DNA of 64,000 nucleotides from a virus. Under the pieces are notes generated by a model. The model saw only the letters and a program-made list of their open reading frames with translations. It did no database searches and had not been told where the DNA came from. Positions 45,049 to 52,931 of the stretch are shown here, one piece after another (within the stretch, counting starts at the first letter, position 1; each line of letters opens with the position of its first letter). The stretch covers positions 1-64,000 of the IMG/VR virus record IMGVR_UViG_3300032294_002612, one strand, 5' to 3'. Both the position numbers and the translations under genes were made by a program.

Positions 45049-45239
45049 GATAAAAAGTATAGCACACTAAAGTAAATTGTCCAAGTTAAAATCATTCCTA
45101 GAAATGATATAAAGCTTACAAGAATAAGACCATAAGGGAAAGTATAATTTTTGTTTGCCTCTCTTAAAAAATAACCAGAAAGAATTAGAAATCCTAAAGA
45201 TATAGCAGCAATAATAGCAATTACAGGTATTGTGATCAT
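45045..45239 (-). CDS. Small two-helix membrane protein
   Basis: 64 aa with two membrane segments (about 4-24 and 38-62) joined by a short polar turn (REANKNYTFPYG). Holin-like anatomy, but a holin role is not supported by any neighbour. The gap 45240-45328 holds no gene. Confidence 0.55.
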   Translation of the reverse strand: MITIPVIAIIAAISLGFLILSGYFLREANKNYTFPYGLILVSFISFLGMILTWTIYFSVLYFLS

Positions 45240-45328
45240 AATTTTAAAAGTGTGCAGTCCCTCCTGCTGTAGCGTATTGAACTGTTTTGTAGCTAATTCT
45301 GGTCGTCCGTTACGCCGTTACCATAACA

Positions 45329-45616
45329 TTATTTATTAATAAATTTCTTTTCTTTTTTTGCTTTCTTGTAAGCTTGTTGAATCTTGATCAAAATTTGCTC
45401 TGCGTTATCGTAAATTTTTTTCTTTTTACGAATGTCTTGAATCCAATGATTAATACGACCATCATCTTCAGCAATTTCATATCCATTTTTATTTCGGAAC
45501 ACTATAAATTCTCCAGATCCATCAGAAAAAACTTCTGCCACAAAATTCAGCTGTCGGGTTTTACCAGAACACTTAATAAAAGACATTCCGTGTTTGTTTT
45601 TGATTTGGGTTTTCAT
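45329..45616 (-). CDS. Small basic protein
   Basis: 95 aa, Lys-rich tail (YKKAKKEKKFINK). ATGA overlap with the previous gene. No family recognised. Confidence 0.55.
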   Translation of the reverse strand: MKTQIKNKHGMSFIKCSGKTRQLNFVAEVFSDGSGEFIVFRNKNGYEIAEDDGRINHWIQDIRKKKKIYDNAEQILIKIQQAYKKAKKEKKFINK

Positions 45617-45756
45617 TTTTTGGTTTTCTTTTCAGTAATTTTAACATTTGCTAATTGTTTGGCAAAGTCTCCATTCTTTTTAGTCATTTGTCGGAACGCA
45701 AGAAAAACTTTGCAGATTTGAACATTGGTATTATGTGCCATGCATGTTTTCATCAT
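45613..45756 (-). CDS. Small basic protein (47 aa)
   Basis: MMKTCMAHNTNVQICKVFLA then FRQMTKKNGDFAKQL...: basic. The promoter puts the first ATG 6 nt after the -10 box. Function unknown. Confidence 0.55.
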   Translation of the reverse strand: MMKTCMAHNTNVQICKVFLAFRQMTKKNGDFAKQLANVKITEKKTKK

Positions 45757-45762
45757 GTTTAT

Positions 45763-45791
45763 AGGTTATATGTTTTTGTTGTTTGAGTCAA
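45763..45791 (-). promoter_or_regulatory. Sigma70-type promoter, leaderless geometry
   Basis: TTGACT, 17 nt, TAACCT on the minus strand, 6 nt before ATG 45756. Confidence 0.65.
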
Positions 45792-45804
45792 TAGATTTTG
45801 TTCA

Positions 45805-46128
45805 TTAAACTGTTTCATATTTTTGCTTGAGTTTTTTATACAAGGCAAGTTCTTTTTCTTCTTGCTCTTTTTCTTGTGCTGTTTTTAATTTCTTCTTGAG
45901 CTTCTTGTTTATTTCAAGTTTTTTCTTGCGCTTCTCAAACTCTTCGTCGGTTTCTTCACGATAACAAGAGACTACAATCCAAGGTCGATCCTCATAATCA
46001 TGTTCAATATCAATTTTTTCCCATCCTTGATGTTTTAATTGGTCAAGCCATATGATAGTTGCTGTCAACTCTCCAGATAGTTCATAAATGCCAAAAGAAT
46101 CTTCTTCTTTGATTTTAATTCTTTTCAT
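45805..46128 (-). CDS. Charged protein with coiled-coil tail
   Basis: 107 aa. N-terminal half alpha/beta (IIWLDQLKHQGWEKIDIEHD), C-terminal half a Lys/Glu coiled coil. Unknown. Confidence 0.55.
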   Translation of the reverse strand: MKRIKIKEEDSFGIYELSGELTATIIWLDQLKHQGWEKIDIEHDYEDRPWIVVSCYREETDEEFEKRKKKLEINKKLKKKLKTAQEKEQEEKELALYKKLKQKYETV

Positions 46129-46149
46129 ACTTTTTATGAGTTAAATGTT

Positions 46150-46374
46150 TTAATTGGAAATTCCAAGCAGTTTGCGAATTTCCTTAAGGCGACTATCAAC
46201 GGCGATTTGAGCCTTGTTATCGGCATACTCTTCAATAGCATCGCTCATCCACTTGGGAAGTTGAATGTGCTCGTCAATTTCATTTTCGTAGTTCTTCTCA
46301 GATGTAGAAAATTCAAAAGTACCATACTCATAGGTAGGGTATACTGCTTTTTTTGGTAATTTAATGGTTTTCAT
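46150..46374 (-). CDS. Small acidic protein
   Basis: 74 aa (MKTIKLPKKAVYPTYEYGTF...). Unknown. Leaderless promoter geometry. Confidence 0.55.
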   Translation of the reverse strand: MKTIKLPKKAVYPTYEYGTFEFSTSEKNYENEIDEHIQLPKWMSDAIEEYADNKAQIAVDSRLKEIRKLLGISN

Positions 46375-46380
46375 TCCTGA

Positions 46381-46409
46381 ATATTAATCAATTTTAAATC
46401 AAAAGTCAA
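46381..46409 (-). promoter_or_regulatory. Sigma70-type promoter, leaderless geometry
   Basis: TTGACT, 17 nt, TAATAT on the minus strand, 6 nt before ATG 46374. Confidence 0.7.
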
Positions 46410-46412
46410 CAG

Positions 46413-46589
46413 CTATTTTGTCTTAAATTGAAATTTAGCATTACCATCTTTATCAGCAACCCATTCAGCAACTCCAGCCTTTATAGCTTCTTTTTGCCAT
46501 TGAGATCCATTAATAGCACCACCAAAGATGAATGTTGCTATTAGGACAAAGATAAACATCAGAATATATACTGGACCATTCTCATTCAT
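46413..46589 (-). CDS. Small membrane protein
   Basis: 58 aa from ATG (a TTG four codons upstream is less likely). One membrane segment (VYILMFIFVLIATFIFGGAI), then a soluble tail. Unknown. Confidence 0.5.
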   Translation of the reverse strand: MNENGPVYILMFIFVLIATFIFGGAINGSQWQKEAIKAGVAEWVADKDGNAKFQFKTK

Positions 46590-46590
46590 A

Positions 46591-46890
46591 TTAGATTTCA
46601 ATATCTTCTAGTATTTCATTAACAACTTCAGAAACATATCCAACTGAGTTACTCATATTTTGGATTTGTTTACCTAAAGATGATAAGCAAATTTCTCTGG
46701 GGGTAGCTGTTTCATTTAAAGTTTTATCAACTTGTTTCATAACAGGTTTGAGTCTTTTTGCAAGCAGATCTGTAACAAGATGATTAAGCACTTTAATTTC
46801 TTCTTCAAGCTTGTTAAGCTCCCTAGTGACTTCTGGTTCTCTTACTGGATTTTCTGCTTCTGATGTATTATAGTTTGTTTTCATATTCAT
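46591..46890 (-). CDS. Small helical protein
   Basis: About 99 aa from the first ATG after the previous stop; the longer frame begins with TTG. Coiled-coil stretch LNKLEEEIKVLNHLVTDLLA. Unknown. Confidence 0.55.
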   Translation of the reverse strand: MNMKTNYNTSEAENPVREPEVTRELNKLEEEIKVLNHLVTDLLAKRLKPVMKQVDKTLNETATPREICLSSLGKQIQNMSNSVGYVSEVVNEILEDIEI

Positions 46891-46897
46891 AAATATA

Positions 46898-47107
46898 TTA
46901 TTCCTTATACCATTTCTGTTCAATTAATTTTTTCAATTCTTCGTTACGATCTTTCATTTTCTGATATTCTTCAAAATACCAATCGCGCTGATCAGCAATA
47001 TCATGCAGATCATTCATATTTAATTCTATTAATTTCTCAAGCATTTTATGCTGGCGCTTGCACTCATTAAGCAAATCAATATGTGTTTGTAATAATGTTT
47101 TATTCAT
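46898..47107 (-). CDS. Small helical protein
   Basis: 69 aa; the start that overlaps the previous stop (ATGA) is chosen. Charged helix (YFEEYQKMKDRNEELKKLIE). Unknown. Confidence 0.55.
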   Translation of the reverse strand: MNKTLLQTHIDLLNECKRQHKMLEKLIELNMNDLHDIADQRDWYFEEYQKMKDRNEELKKLIEQKWYKE

Positions 47108-47331
47108 GAATGACATCCTATTCTAACTTTGTAGTCTATATGAAGAGGGTGGTCATATTCATTGACGCAGAAGCATCCAAATGTTGAACCTGTTTCCATC
47201 CAAGGTAGCCACTCATCTTTAAGATAATCAGGAACAACAGCAATCCAGTCCTCATCGCCACCATTATCGCTGAGTTCTTGCAATTCTTTAGGGGCATCAT
47301 AAAAGCTCCAAATTTTAATAGGTTCTTTCAT
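47104..47331 (-). CDS. Small unrecognised protein
   Basis: 75 aa, Trp/Asp-rich (MKEPIKIWSFYDAPKELQEL..., DEDWIAVVPDYLKDEWLPWM). Similar texture to phage proteins that precede YubB-like genes. Unknown. Confidence 0.55.
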   Translation of the reverse strand: MKEPIKIWSFYDAPKELQELSDNGGDEDWIAVVPDYLKDEWLPWMETGSTFGCFCVNEYDHPLHIDYKVRIGCHS

Positions 47332-47340
47332 GTATTAAAA

Positions 47341-47369
47341 AGGATACTTTAATTTATTTTTTTTGTCAA
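47341..47369 (-). promoter_or_regulatory. Sigma70-type promoter
   Basis: TTGACA, 17 nt, TATCCT on the minus strand, 9 nt before ATG 47331. Confidence 0.6.
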
Positions 47370-47387
47370 GGGAAAAAGCGTATTCCA

Positions 47388-47400
47388 TGTGTAAGTATAT
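47388..47400 (+). promoter_or_regulatory. Candidate late-type promoter, TGTGTAAGTATAT
   Basis: Just before the HNH gene. The same block stands before the HNH gene at 23071. Confidence 0.5.
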
Positions 47401-47402
47401 GC

Positions 47403-48011
47403 ATGATGCTAAAACACGCAAAAACAGATGGTAGCAAAGAGTTATACATAAATAAAAAATTTAATAAATTAACAGTTTTAAAGTATACCTCTCCCCCAAA
47501 AGATACTAAAGATAAATTGGCTAAATATCATAAATGGGTTTTATGTAAATGTGATTGTGGTAATCGTGTAGTACATAGACTTTCTGGTTTAAAATCGGGC
47601 AAAACTAAATCTTGTGGATGTTTAAAATATTTAAAAGGTGAGTCCTCTCCATTTTTTACTGGATGTGGAGAAATTTCTGGCAAATTTTTTTCCCATATCA
47701 AGCGAACGGCCAATGGAGGAACAAATAAAAGAAAAAGACTTTCTAAAGAATTTAAAATCACTGTAGAGTTTTTATGGGATTTATTCTTAAAGCAAGATAG
47801 AAAATGTGCTATAACAAATATTCCTATAAATTTTAATACAAATTTTGGCAAAATTTTTGATGGTTCCGCATCTTTGGACAGGATAGATTCTAACAAAGGC
47901 TACGCTAAAGATAACGTCCAATGGGTTCATAAGACAATTAATATGATGAAAAATAAATTATCTATGGATGAATTTACTGAATGGTGCAAGCTAGTTGCTA
48001 AAAATAATTAA
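47403..48011 (+). CDS. HNH-type homing endonuclease
   Basis: 202 aa. N-terminal Cys motif (CKCDCGN then KSCGCLK, about residues 48-80) as in AP2/HNH mobile proteins; C-terminal HNH-like core CAITNIPIN and ASLDRIDSNKGYAKDNVQWV (about 140-180) with a final DNA-contact helix. A plus-strand insert in a minus-strand block, typical of free-standing endonucleases. Two ATGs at 47403 and 47406 are possible starts. Confidence 0.75.
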   Translation: MMLKHAKTDGSKELYINKKFNKLTVLKYTSPPKDTKDKLAKYHKWVLCKCDCGNRVVHRLSGLKSGKTKSCGCLKYLKGESSPFFTGCGEISGKFFSHIKRTANGGTNKRKRLSKEFKITVEFLWDLFLKQDRKCAITNIPINFNTNFGKIFDGSASLDRIDSNKGYAKDNVQWVHKTINMMKNKLSMDEFTEWCKLVAKNN

Positions 48012-48691
48012 AATGGATTTTTAGTTTCTGATGTATGATGGTCAGTTTTAAATTTTGATTTATCTTTCATAATAGTAAAAATTTCTCCATACGTCAATGG
48101 AGAATTATTCATTTCAACAGAGACTTCTAGATTAGATCCGCCATTATTAAGATACATTGCGCCTAGATCGCTATTACCAAGTGATCCATGAACATGACTA
48201 AAAAGCATCCAAGAGCCTTTTGCAGCACCGTTCCACGAAAGGACAGGGTAGTGGCAGCACACGATAGCCTGTCCATTAACCATTGCCTCAAGATAGTTCG
48301 GCACAAAAATTACTTCTTTGCTATAGTTGCCATCAACGTAAAGAGTATTATACTTGACTGATTCAAACGCCTGTTTCCAACCACTCTGATGATTTCCACT
48401 CATAACAAATACACGACTAAAATTAAGGCGGCTCATCAGCTTTTTAAACTTCTCTTCGCCACCATATCCAAACATAATGTCACCAAGGAGGAAACCAATA
48501 GTTTTATCTGTGGCTTTACTGTTCCAATTGCGAATGATACCTTCGTCGTGCTCCTCAGAAGAATTAAAGCCCCTACGCTTCCAGATGGGAACTTCCCACT
48601 TTGGATCGTGGCCATAGTGTAGGCAGCCCCAAAAAAGAACATCATGGTTCTTGGCTTCAACACGCACTGGCAGATAGAATAGACCTTTCAT
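48008..48691 (-). CDS. Calcineurin-like metallophosphoesterase
   Basis: 227 aa. The metal-binding motifs appear in order: LFWGCLHYGHD, LLGDIMFG, VMSGNHQ, CCHYPVLSW and FSHVHG. The family cleaves phosphodiesters or phosphomonoesters (nucleotides, RNA caps, NAD-linked signals); the substrate here is unknown. Removal of host signal nucleotides is one possible role. ATG 6 nt after the -10. Confidence 0.8.
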   Translation of the reverse strand: MKGLFYLPVRVEAKNHDVLFWGCLHYGHDPKWEVPIWKRRGFNSSEEHDEGIIRNWNSKATDKTIGFLLGDIMFGYGGEEKFKKLMSRLNFSRVFVMSGNHQSGWKQAFESVKYNTLYVDGNYSKEVIFVPNYLEAMVNGQAIVCCHYPVLSWNGAAKGSWMLFSHVHGSLGNSDLGAMYLNNGGSNLEVSVEMNNSPLTYGEIFTIMKDKSKFKTDHHTSETKNPF

Positions 48692-48697
48692 CCCATC

Positions 48698-48726
48698 ATA
48701 TTAAATGATTTTTATAAGGAAGTCAA
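48698..48726 (-). promoter_or_regulatory. Sigma70-type promoter, leaderless geometry
   Basis: TTGACT, 17 nt, TAATAT on the minus strand, 6 nt before ATG 48691. The -35 overlaps the end of the next gene. Confidence 0.7.
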
Positions 48727-49100
48727 TAAAGATTGTGTTCCTGGGCTATCTTTGCTAGTTCATCCAGCGCACTTTTCTGTTCAAAAATATTACCAACCAC
48801 TTCAACAGATTCCCAATAATCAAGAAGTTCTTCCATTATTACGAAAGCGTTATCAACTGTAACCCCAAACGATGCTCGGTCGTTAAACCATCTTACATGA
48901 CCAGTGAAAGTTGTTTTTGGGGTATAGGCGAAATTGATAAAGTCGCCCTCGTAAATCTCTTTTCCGTCTTTGTCTTTAAGCCCTATGTATTGTTGGGGGT
49001 GAGAAACCCCACCATAGATACCAGATGGATAATCATAAATATCAAAATATATAAAACTTTTATTAAGATTATCCCAAACTCTAAATTTAATATCTCTCAT
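48723..49100 (-). CDS. YopX-like protein (copy 1)
   Basis: 125 aa. MRDIKFRVWDNLNKSF and QQYIGLKDKDGKEIYEGDFI then a late VEVVGNIFEQ are the YopX-family landmarks (a multimeric beta-barrel protein of unknown role, common in phages). Confidence 0.75.
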   Translation of the reverse strand: MRDIKFRVWDNLNKSFIYFDIYDYPSGIYGGVSHPQQYIGLKDKDGKEIYEGDFINFAYTPKTTFTGHVRWFNDRASFGVTVDNAFVIMEELLDYWESVEVVGNIFEQKSALDELAKIAQEHNLY

Positions 49101-49117
49101 TGTGAATGTCTCCTACT

Positions 49118-49402
49118 TCAATTTTTTAAGATTTCGTAAGCATAATTGCCACCCTCAATTTGTGAAGCTGATTTATTTTTCCAAGAGTCACAAGTCCAAT
49201 CATAACGCACCACAAAACTGTTCACATCTTCACTCCATTCTACTCGCCCACGCGCCATTGGAACATCAGCTACAGGATAGGGTTCATCTTGATAGACTTC
49301 ATAAATGTTTTCTCCGACTAGTGTGCGTGAATACTTTTGGACATAGACCAAAACTCTATCACCAACGCGGATAGGCTGATTATGAATATCTTTAAAATGC
49401 AT
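49118..49402 (-). CDS. Small beta-rich protein
   Basis: 94 aa. PIRVGDRVLVYVQKYSR suggests a Tudor/SH3-like barrel. Its ATG overlaps the lipoprotein stop (TAATG). Unknown. Confidence 0.6.
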   Translation of the reverse strand: MHFKDIHNQPIRVGDRVLVYVQKYSRTLVGENIYEVYQDEPYPVADVPMARGRVEWSEDVNSFVVRYDWTCDSWKNKSASQIEGGNYAYEILKN

Positions 49403-49518
49403 TAATAAACAATCAAATACTTATCGGCTTTTTCTTTGTCGCTCATTGATTTTGAACTATAACAACCGGAAACAAAAACGGTTGCGATTATTAGGATTAT
49501 ATACATTAGTGTTTTCAT
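49402..49518 (-). CDS. Small lipoprotein (38 aa)
   Basis: MKTLMYIILIIATVFVSGC then a 19-residue polar tail. Clean lipobox VSGC at residues 16-19. It starts 1 nt after the previous stop. Predicted to be lipid-anchored. Role unknown. Confidence 0.6.
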   Translation of the reverse strand: MKTLMYIILIIATVFVSGCYSSKSMSDKEKADKYLIVY

Positions 49519-49519
49519 A

Positions 49520-49714
49520 TTAAATATACATTCTCAATTTTCTATATTGATCTTTTAAAGGGTGCTGTTGATGTAATTTCTTTTTTGTAGAGCGATGCCA
49601 ACAAAAGCAGATTTTGCACTTGTATGGCGTAACGTTTTTTTGCCGCGCTTCTCTTGCGGTAAAATATCTACGTTTACTTGCACAAACTAGAATGTCTCTT
49701 TGTGTGAAGTTCAT
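49520..49714 (-). CDS. Small zinc-ribbon-like basic protein
   Basis: 64 aa from MNFTQRDILVCASKRRYFTA. CKICFCWHRSTKK plus an early Cys suggest a small zinc knuckle seen in phage proteins. This start, overlapping the end of the metalloprotease gene by 41 nt, is chosen over one 19 codons earlier. Confidence 0.55.
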   Translation of the reverse strand: MNFTQRDILVCASKRRYFTAREARQKNVTPYKCKICFCWHRSTKKKLHQQHPLKDQYRKLRMYI

Positions 49715-50345
49715 ACGCTTTAGCAGCTTTTTTATAGGCCACATTATATTGGTGTAGTACTGCAATGTCAAGACCTTTCATAAAAGATTCCGTAGCATAT
49801 CCATATTGGAGGTAGGCCTGGATTTCATCATCCACTACTTTTTGAGCATACCCCATTTTTAAGATATTATCTTTAAACGTATTATAATATTTTTTTGGTA
49901 ATCCTTTGGTTAGATTATCCATTTGTTTTTTATAATCTTTATTTAGATGATACATAGCATGACACACTTCGTGTTTGAATGTTTCACCTTCGGTATTACC
50001 ACAACCAATTACATACCCAGTACTTGAAGAAATCTTGTTTACAATTTCCTCCATTACTTTATCATATGGAGTTTCTATTTTATTTAATTTATTAAAACAC
50101 TCACGAATAGTTTTCAATGGAATGTTGAATCCAGACCAATCAGCGCCATAACTAAATCCCCAACCATTCTGTTCGTGATACCACTTCATGTAGTCCCAAA
50201 TTGAAAAGTTCTTTCCGCGAAATTTTGTGCTTGGACTCTCGTAATACTCTTGCGCTCGACAGAAAAGCATGGCACGATCATACTTATCTTTGATGATAAC
50301 CGCAAAGATATTAGGAAGAACTTCTTTAATTTTATACTTTAACAT
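49674..50345 (-). CDS. Putative zinc metalloprotease (HExxH protein)
   Basis: 223 aa. HEVCH at about residues 125-129 in ETFKHEVCHAMYHL; a later Glu in VVDDEIQAYLQYG is a candidate third ligand (gluzincin style). No signal peptide. The third cytoplasmic HExxH protein of the window; target unknown. Confidence 0.65.
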   Translation of the reverse strand: MLKYKIKEVLPNIFAVIIKDKYDRAMLFCRAQEYYESPSTKFRGKNFSIWDYMKWYHEQNGWGFSYGADWSGFNIPLKTIRECFNKLNKIETPYDKVMEEIVNKISSSTGYVIGCGNTEGETFKHEVCHAMYHLNKDYKKQMDNLTKGLPKKYYNTFKDNILKMGYAQKVVDDEIQAYLQYGYATESFMKGLDIAVLHQYNVAYKKAAKAYELHTKRHSSLCK

Positions 50346-50743
50346 TATCTTCTCAACTCTACTTCTTTGATTATATCATTTTTAAGGTTTGTATTACCAA
50401 CTACCTCAATTGTTTCTTCCATTATCTTGTCAAGAATTTGAAAACCATCTTTGCCAAAATAGAATCCAGCAAGACGTTCATCATAATAAACTTCTTGATT
50501 TTTATAGTCAATTACATCTCTGTCACTTAACTCCATAGTATAGTCACAAGAAAAATTAATAATGTCTCCCTCGTAAACTTCCACACCATTCTTGTCAACG
50601 AGTCCTGTAAATTGCTGTGGGATGAGAGTATCAAAATCTTTCTCATCAAACAATTCATCTACAAGACCATTGTATTTATAATCACGGACGAACGATTTTC
50701 CAGCGGGGCACCAGAAACGAAATTTAATTTTTCTCTTTTTCAT
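50345..50743 (-). CDS. YopX-like protein (copy 2)
   Basis: 132 aa from MKKRKIKFRFWCPAGKSF, 30 codons inside the longest frame. QQFTGLVDKNGVEVYEGDII and ETIEVVGNT match the YopX family and the copies at 48723 and 51336. Confidence 0.7.
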   Translation of the reverse strand: MKKRKIKFRFWCPAGKSFVRDYKYNGLVDELFDEKDFDTLIPQQFTGLVDKNGVEVYEGDIINFSCDYTMELSDRDVIDYKNQEVYYDERLAGFYFGKDGFQILDKIMEETIEVVGNTNLKNDIIKEVELRR

Positions 50744-51041
50744 TGTCTTTATATCCAGCGCCGCAAAGCTCCCCACAAGAAATTTTGCCACCGTACTTTT
50801 CCATAATTTGGCGCATTTCATTTTGAATATCAAACATACACCAATTTTCAGTTAGTGTCAGATCATATTCATATTTTGCCCATCCATCATCAAGAGTCAT
50901 CTTGAAAACATGTGGCTCGCCAGATTTTAAATGTTTTTCTTTTTCAAATTCTTTCATAACGTAATCGCTTATTTCTTTTTTTCTTTTACGTAATTCTTTT
51001 ATTTCTTCCTCCGTTAAATCGTAAGGCAATTTTTTATTCAT
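50724..51041 (-). CDS. Small unrecognised protein
   Basis: 105 aa; charged helical N-terminus, then beta-rich KYEYDLTLTENWCMFD and CGELCG. Unknown. Confidence 0.55.
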   Translation of the reverse strand: MNKKLPYDLTEEEIKELRKRKKEISDYVMKEFEKEKHLKSGEPHVFKMTLDDGWAKYEYDLTLTENWCMFDIQNEMRQIMEKYGGKISCGELCGAGYKDNEKEKN

Positions 51042-51315
51042 TGTGATACCAACAAGAGCGAACTGGTGACTTTACAAAATCATTGTACTCAAGGCCAGCC
51101 TCATTCAAGAACTCGTCGAATGAAATAGTCTCGTCGTCACAGTTGTAGATGTAATCAAACAACCAATCTGACCCAGCTTCATCAAGACGCAAGTCTTTTA
51201 CAAGCTTCTCAAACTTACTATTAACAATACTGTTAATTTCACGGATAAACTGGCGCTCCTGATAGATAACATCTTCGGGATGGCGACCATCTTTGGTATA
51301 ATGACTTTTATTCAT
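51034..51315 (-). CDS. Small unrecognised protein
   Basis: 93 aa, acidic helical (RHPEDVIYQERQFIREINSI). One of the clearest leaderless cases (TTGACA, TAATAT, 6 nt). Confidence 0.6.
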   Translation of the reverse strand: MNKSHYTKDGRHPEDVIYQERQFIREINSIVNSKFEKLVKDLRLDEAGSDWLFDYIYNCDDETISFDEFLNEAGLEYNDFVKSPVRSCWYHNE

Positions 51316-51321
51316 AGCCGA

Positions 51322-51350
51322 ATATTAATGGATTTTTAACGATCTGTCAA
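51322..51350 (-). promoter_or_regulatory. Sigma70-type promoter, leaderless geometry
   Basis: TTGACA, 17 nt, TAATAT on the minus strand, 6 nt before ATG 51315. The -35 overlaps the end of the next YopX-like gene. Confidence 0.75.
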
Positions 51351-51737
51351 GCCCATTTCAAACTCATTTTGTTTGTTAAGGCATTCGACTAAATAGGGGG
51401 TATTCTCGAAAGTATTTCCAACCACTTCCATATCTCCGAATTTATCAAAAACGTCATGGAACCACCAAAATTTTAGCGTTGAAATATTTTCAAGTTTCCA
51501 GAGCATATAAGCGCCGTAACGAAAGCGTACAAGATAATTTTGACCATTGTAATTTACGATATCTCCAACGTAAACATCTTTTAAATTTTTATCACAAACC
51601 CCAGTATATTCTTGCGGGGCTGTAGCATTAATTCCTTTAAGCGGATAGCCTTCATACATATCCCATGTATAAAGAGTTTTATCGTCACGATTAAACGCAC
51701 GAAACCGAATTAAATATCTTGTTTTATTTTGATTCAT
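51336..51737 (-). CDS. YopX-like protein (copy 3)
   Basis: 133 aa. RYLIRFRAFNRDDKTLYTWD, PQEYTGVCDKNLKDVYVGDI and MEVVGNTFEN match the YopX pattern. More diverged than the other two. Confidence 0.7.
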   Translation of the reverse strand: MNQNKTRYLIRFRAFNRDDKTLYTWDMYEGYPLKGINATAPQEYTGVCDKNLKDVYVGDIVNYNGQNYLVRFRYGAYMLWKLENISTLKFWWFHDVFDKFGDMEVVGNTFENTPYLVECLNKQNEFEMGLTDR

Positions 51738-51946
51738 TCTTTTGTCGATTTAACATTCGCAAATAACAAATTGCACAAAATATATAATACTGCTCCGTCT
51801 AGCCAGTCAATTCTTGCGAGTCCAAACACTTTTGGGCAAAACAAGTTCCAAAGCCACGAGACGGGAATACCCATCACAAAGGATGTTATAATGACAACCG
51901 CGACTCCGACCAAAAACGTGATACTTAATTCAATAAAATTTTTCAT
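51734..51946 (-). CDS. Small membrane protein
   Basis: 70 aa with two membrane segments (about 7-28 and 46-62). ATGA-type overlap with the next YopX-like gene. Function unknown. Confidence 0.55.
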   Translation of the reverse strand: MKNFIELSITFLVGVAVVIITSFVMGIPVSWLWNLFCPKVFGLARIDWLDGAVLYILCNLLFANVKSTKE

Positions 51947-51950
51947 ATTA

Positions 51951-52202
51951 TTAAATCCATTTATTCAACCCAAGAATTGTATTCTGCAACCAACGATTAC
52001 AAATATCTTGTGCATTTCGTAAACTTTTTGAAGCAAAACCTTCAAACACAAGAGGAATATCTTCTCCAGCCCCATAATAAACAAATGGTTTATAACCATT
52101 AGCGTTTTTTTCGATTGAAAATTGCCACCCGACAGGCTTTACGCTAGCCATCCAGATAGTCAAATCATCATATTGATATTTTTTCCAAGTTAGTTTTTTC
52201 AT
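51951..52202 (-). CDS. Small unrecognised protein
   Basis: 83 aa from MKKLTWKKYQYDDLTIWMAS, 1 nt after the previous stop. Mixed fold, aromatic. Unknown. Confidence 0.55.
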   Translation of the reverse strand: MKKLTWKKYQYDDLTIWMASVKPVGWQFSIEKNANGYKPFVYYGAGEDIPLVFEGFASKSLRNAQDICNRWLQNTILGLNKWI

Positions 52203-52203
52203 A

Positions 52204-52608
52204 TTATCCAATAGTATAAGTATCAAAATCAATTAGTACTGGCTTGCCATTTACTTTACCCACATTGTCACTAAAAAGATCATAGGTAGACCAACCCATT
52301 TTTGCAACATTTTTCCTAATATGTGAAAGTTCTTCACGGTTAACGGTACCTTGCTCTGCATGTTCGGTTACATAATAATAGTAGCCCTTTTTAACTCCTT
52401 TAAAAAGAGCTTTCGGGCCAAAACCTACAAAGTGCGCCGCATTTTGACGAAAAAAACATTCTTCGCAAGCGCGCTTTCTGGTGAAAAATTTAACACCATA
52501 TCGTCCAGTAATTTGGACATAATAACGGACAGTCGCGCTATCTGTTTGTTTATGTTTTCTAAAATTAATTTTATTAATAATAGAACGCAATTTTTGTACA
52601 GTTTTCAT
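52204..52608 (-). CDS. Unrecognised phage protein
   Basis: 134 aa, basic N-terminus. The C-terminal block WSTYDLFSDNVGKVNGKPVL then IDFDTYTIG resembles the end of kinase-like phage proteins (IDFD-type acidic motif), but the kinase core is missing. Unknown. Confidence 0.55.
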   Translation of the reverse strand: MKTVQKLRSIINKINFRKHKQTDSATVRYYVQITGRYGVKFFTRKRACEECFFRQNAAHFVGFGPKALFKGVKKGYYYYVTEHAEQGTVNREELSHIRKNVAKMGWSTYDLFSDNVGKVNGKPVLIDFDTYTIG

Positions 52609-52931
52609 TCTGTAATCAAAAGAACTTTATTATTGCCGCTAAAATATTCTTCAACACTCATTTTGCCATTTTCATTATATTTGTCATCAACCCATTCGCA
52701 TTTACGATCATATGCAGTCGCCTCTTCTAGAGAATCATACTGTTCATAAACAAAATCCTCTCCGCAACATTTGCAAGTAACGTTATCTGGATCACGTTTG
52801 AATAATTCTTTAAAAGTTCGGATGGCTTCCCCAAGTGGCTCATCTATGTAAATATGAGTATATGGAGTCTTCAAATGACCGCCACTATGCATATCCATAA
52901 ATTTTGTGACTATTTTGGTTTTAATATTCAT
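52605..52931 (-). CDS. Small zinc-knuckle protein
   Basis: 108 aa. VTCKCCGEDFVYEQYDSLEE holds a CxxC pair, and a further Cys occurs in DRKCEW. Unknown. Confidence 0.55.
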   Translation of the reverse strand: MNIKTKIVTKFMDMHSGGHLKTPYTHIYIDEPLGEAIRTFKELFKRDPDNVTCKCCGEDFVYEQYDSLEEATAYDRKCEWVDDKYNENGKMSVEEYFSGNNKVLLITE

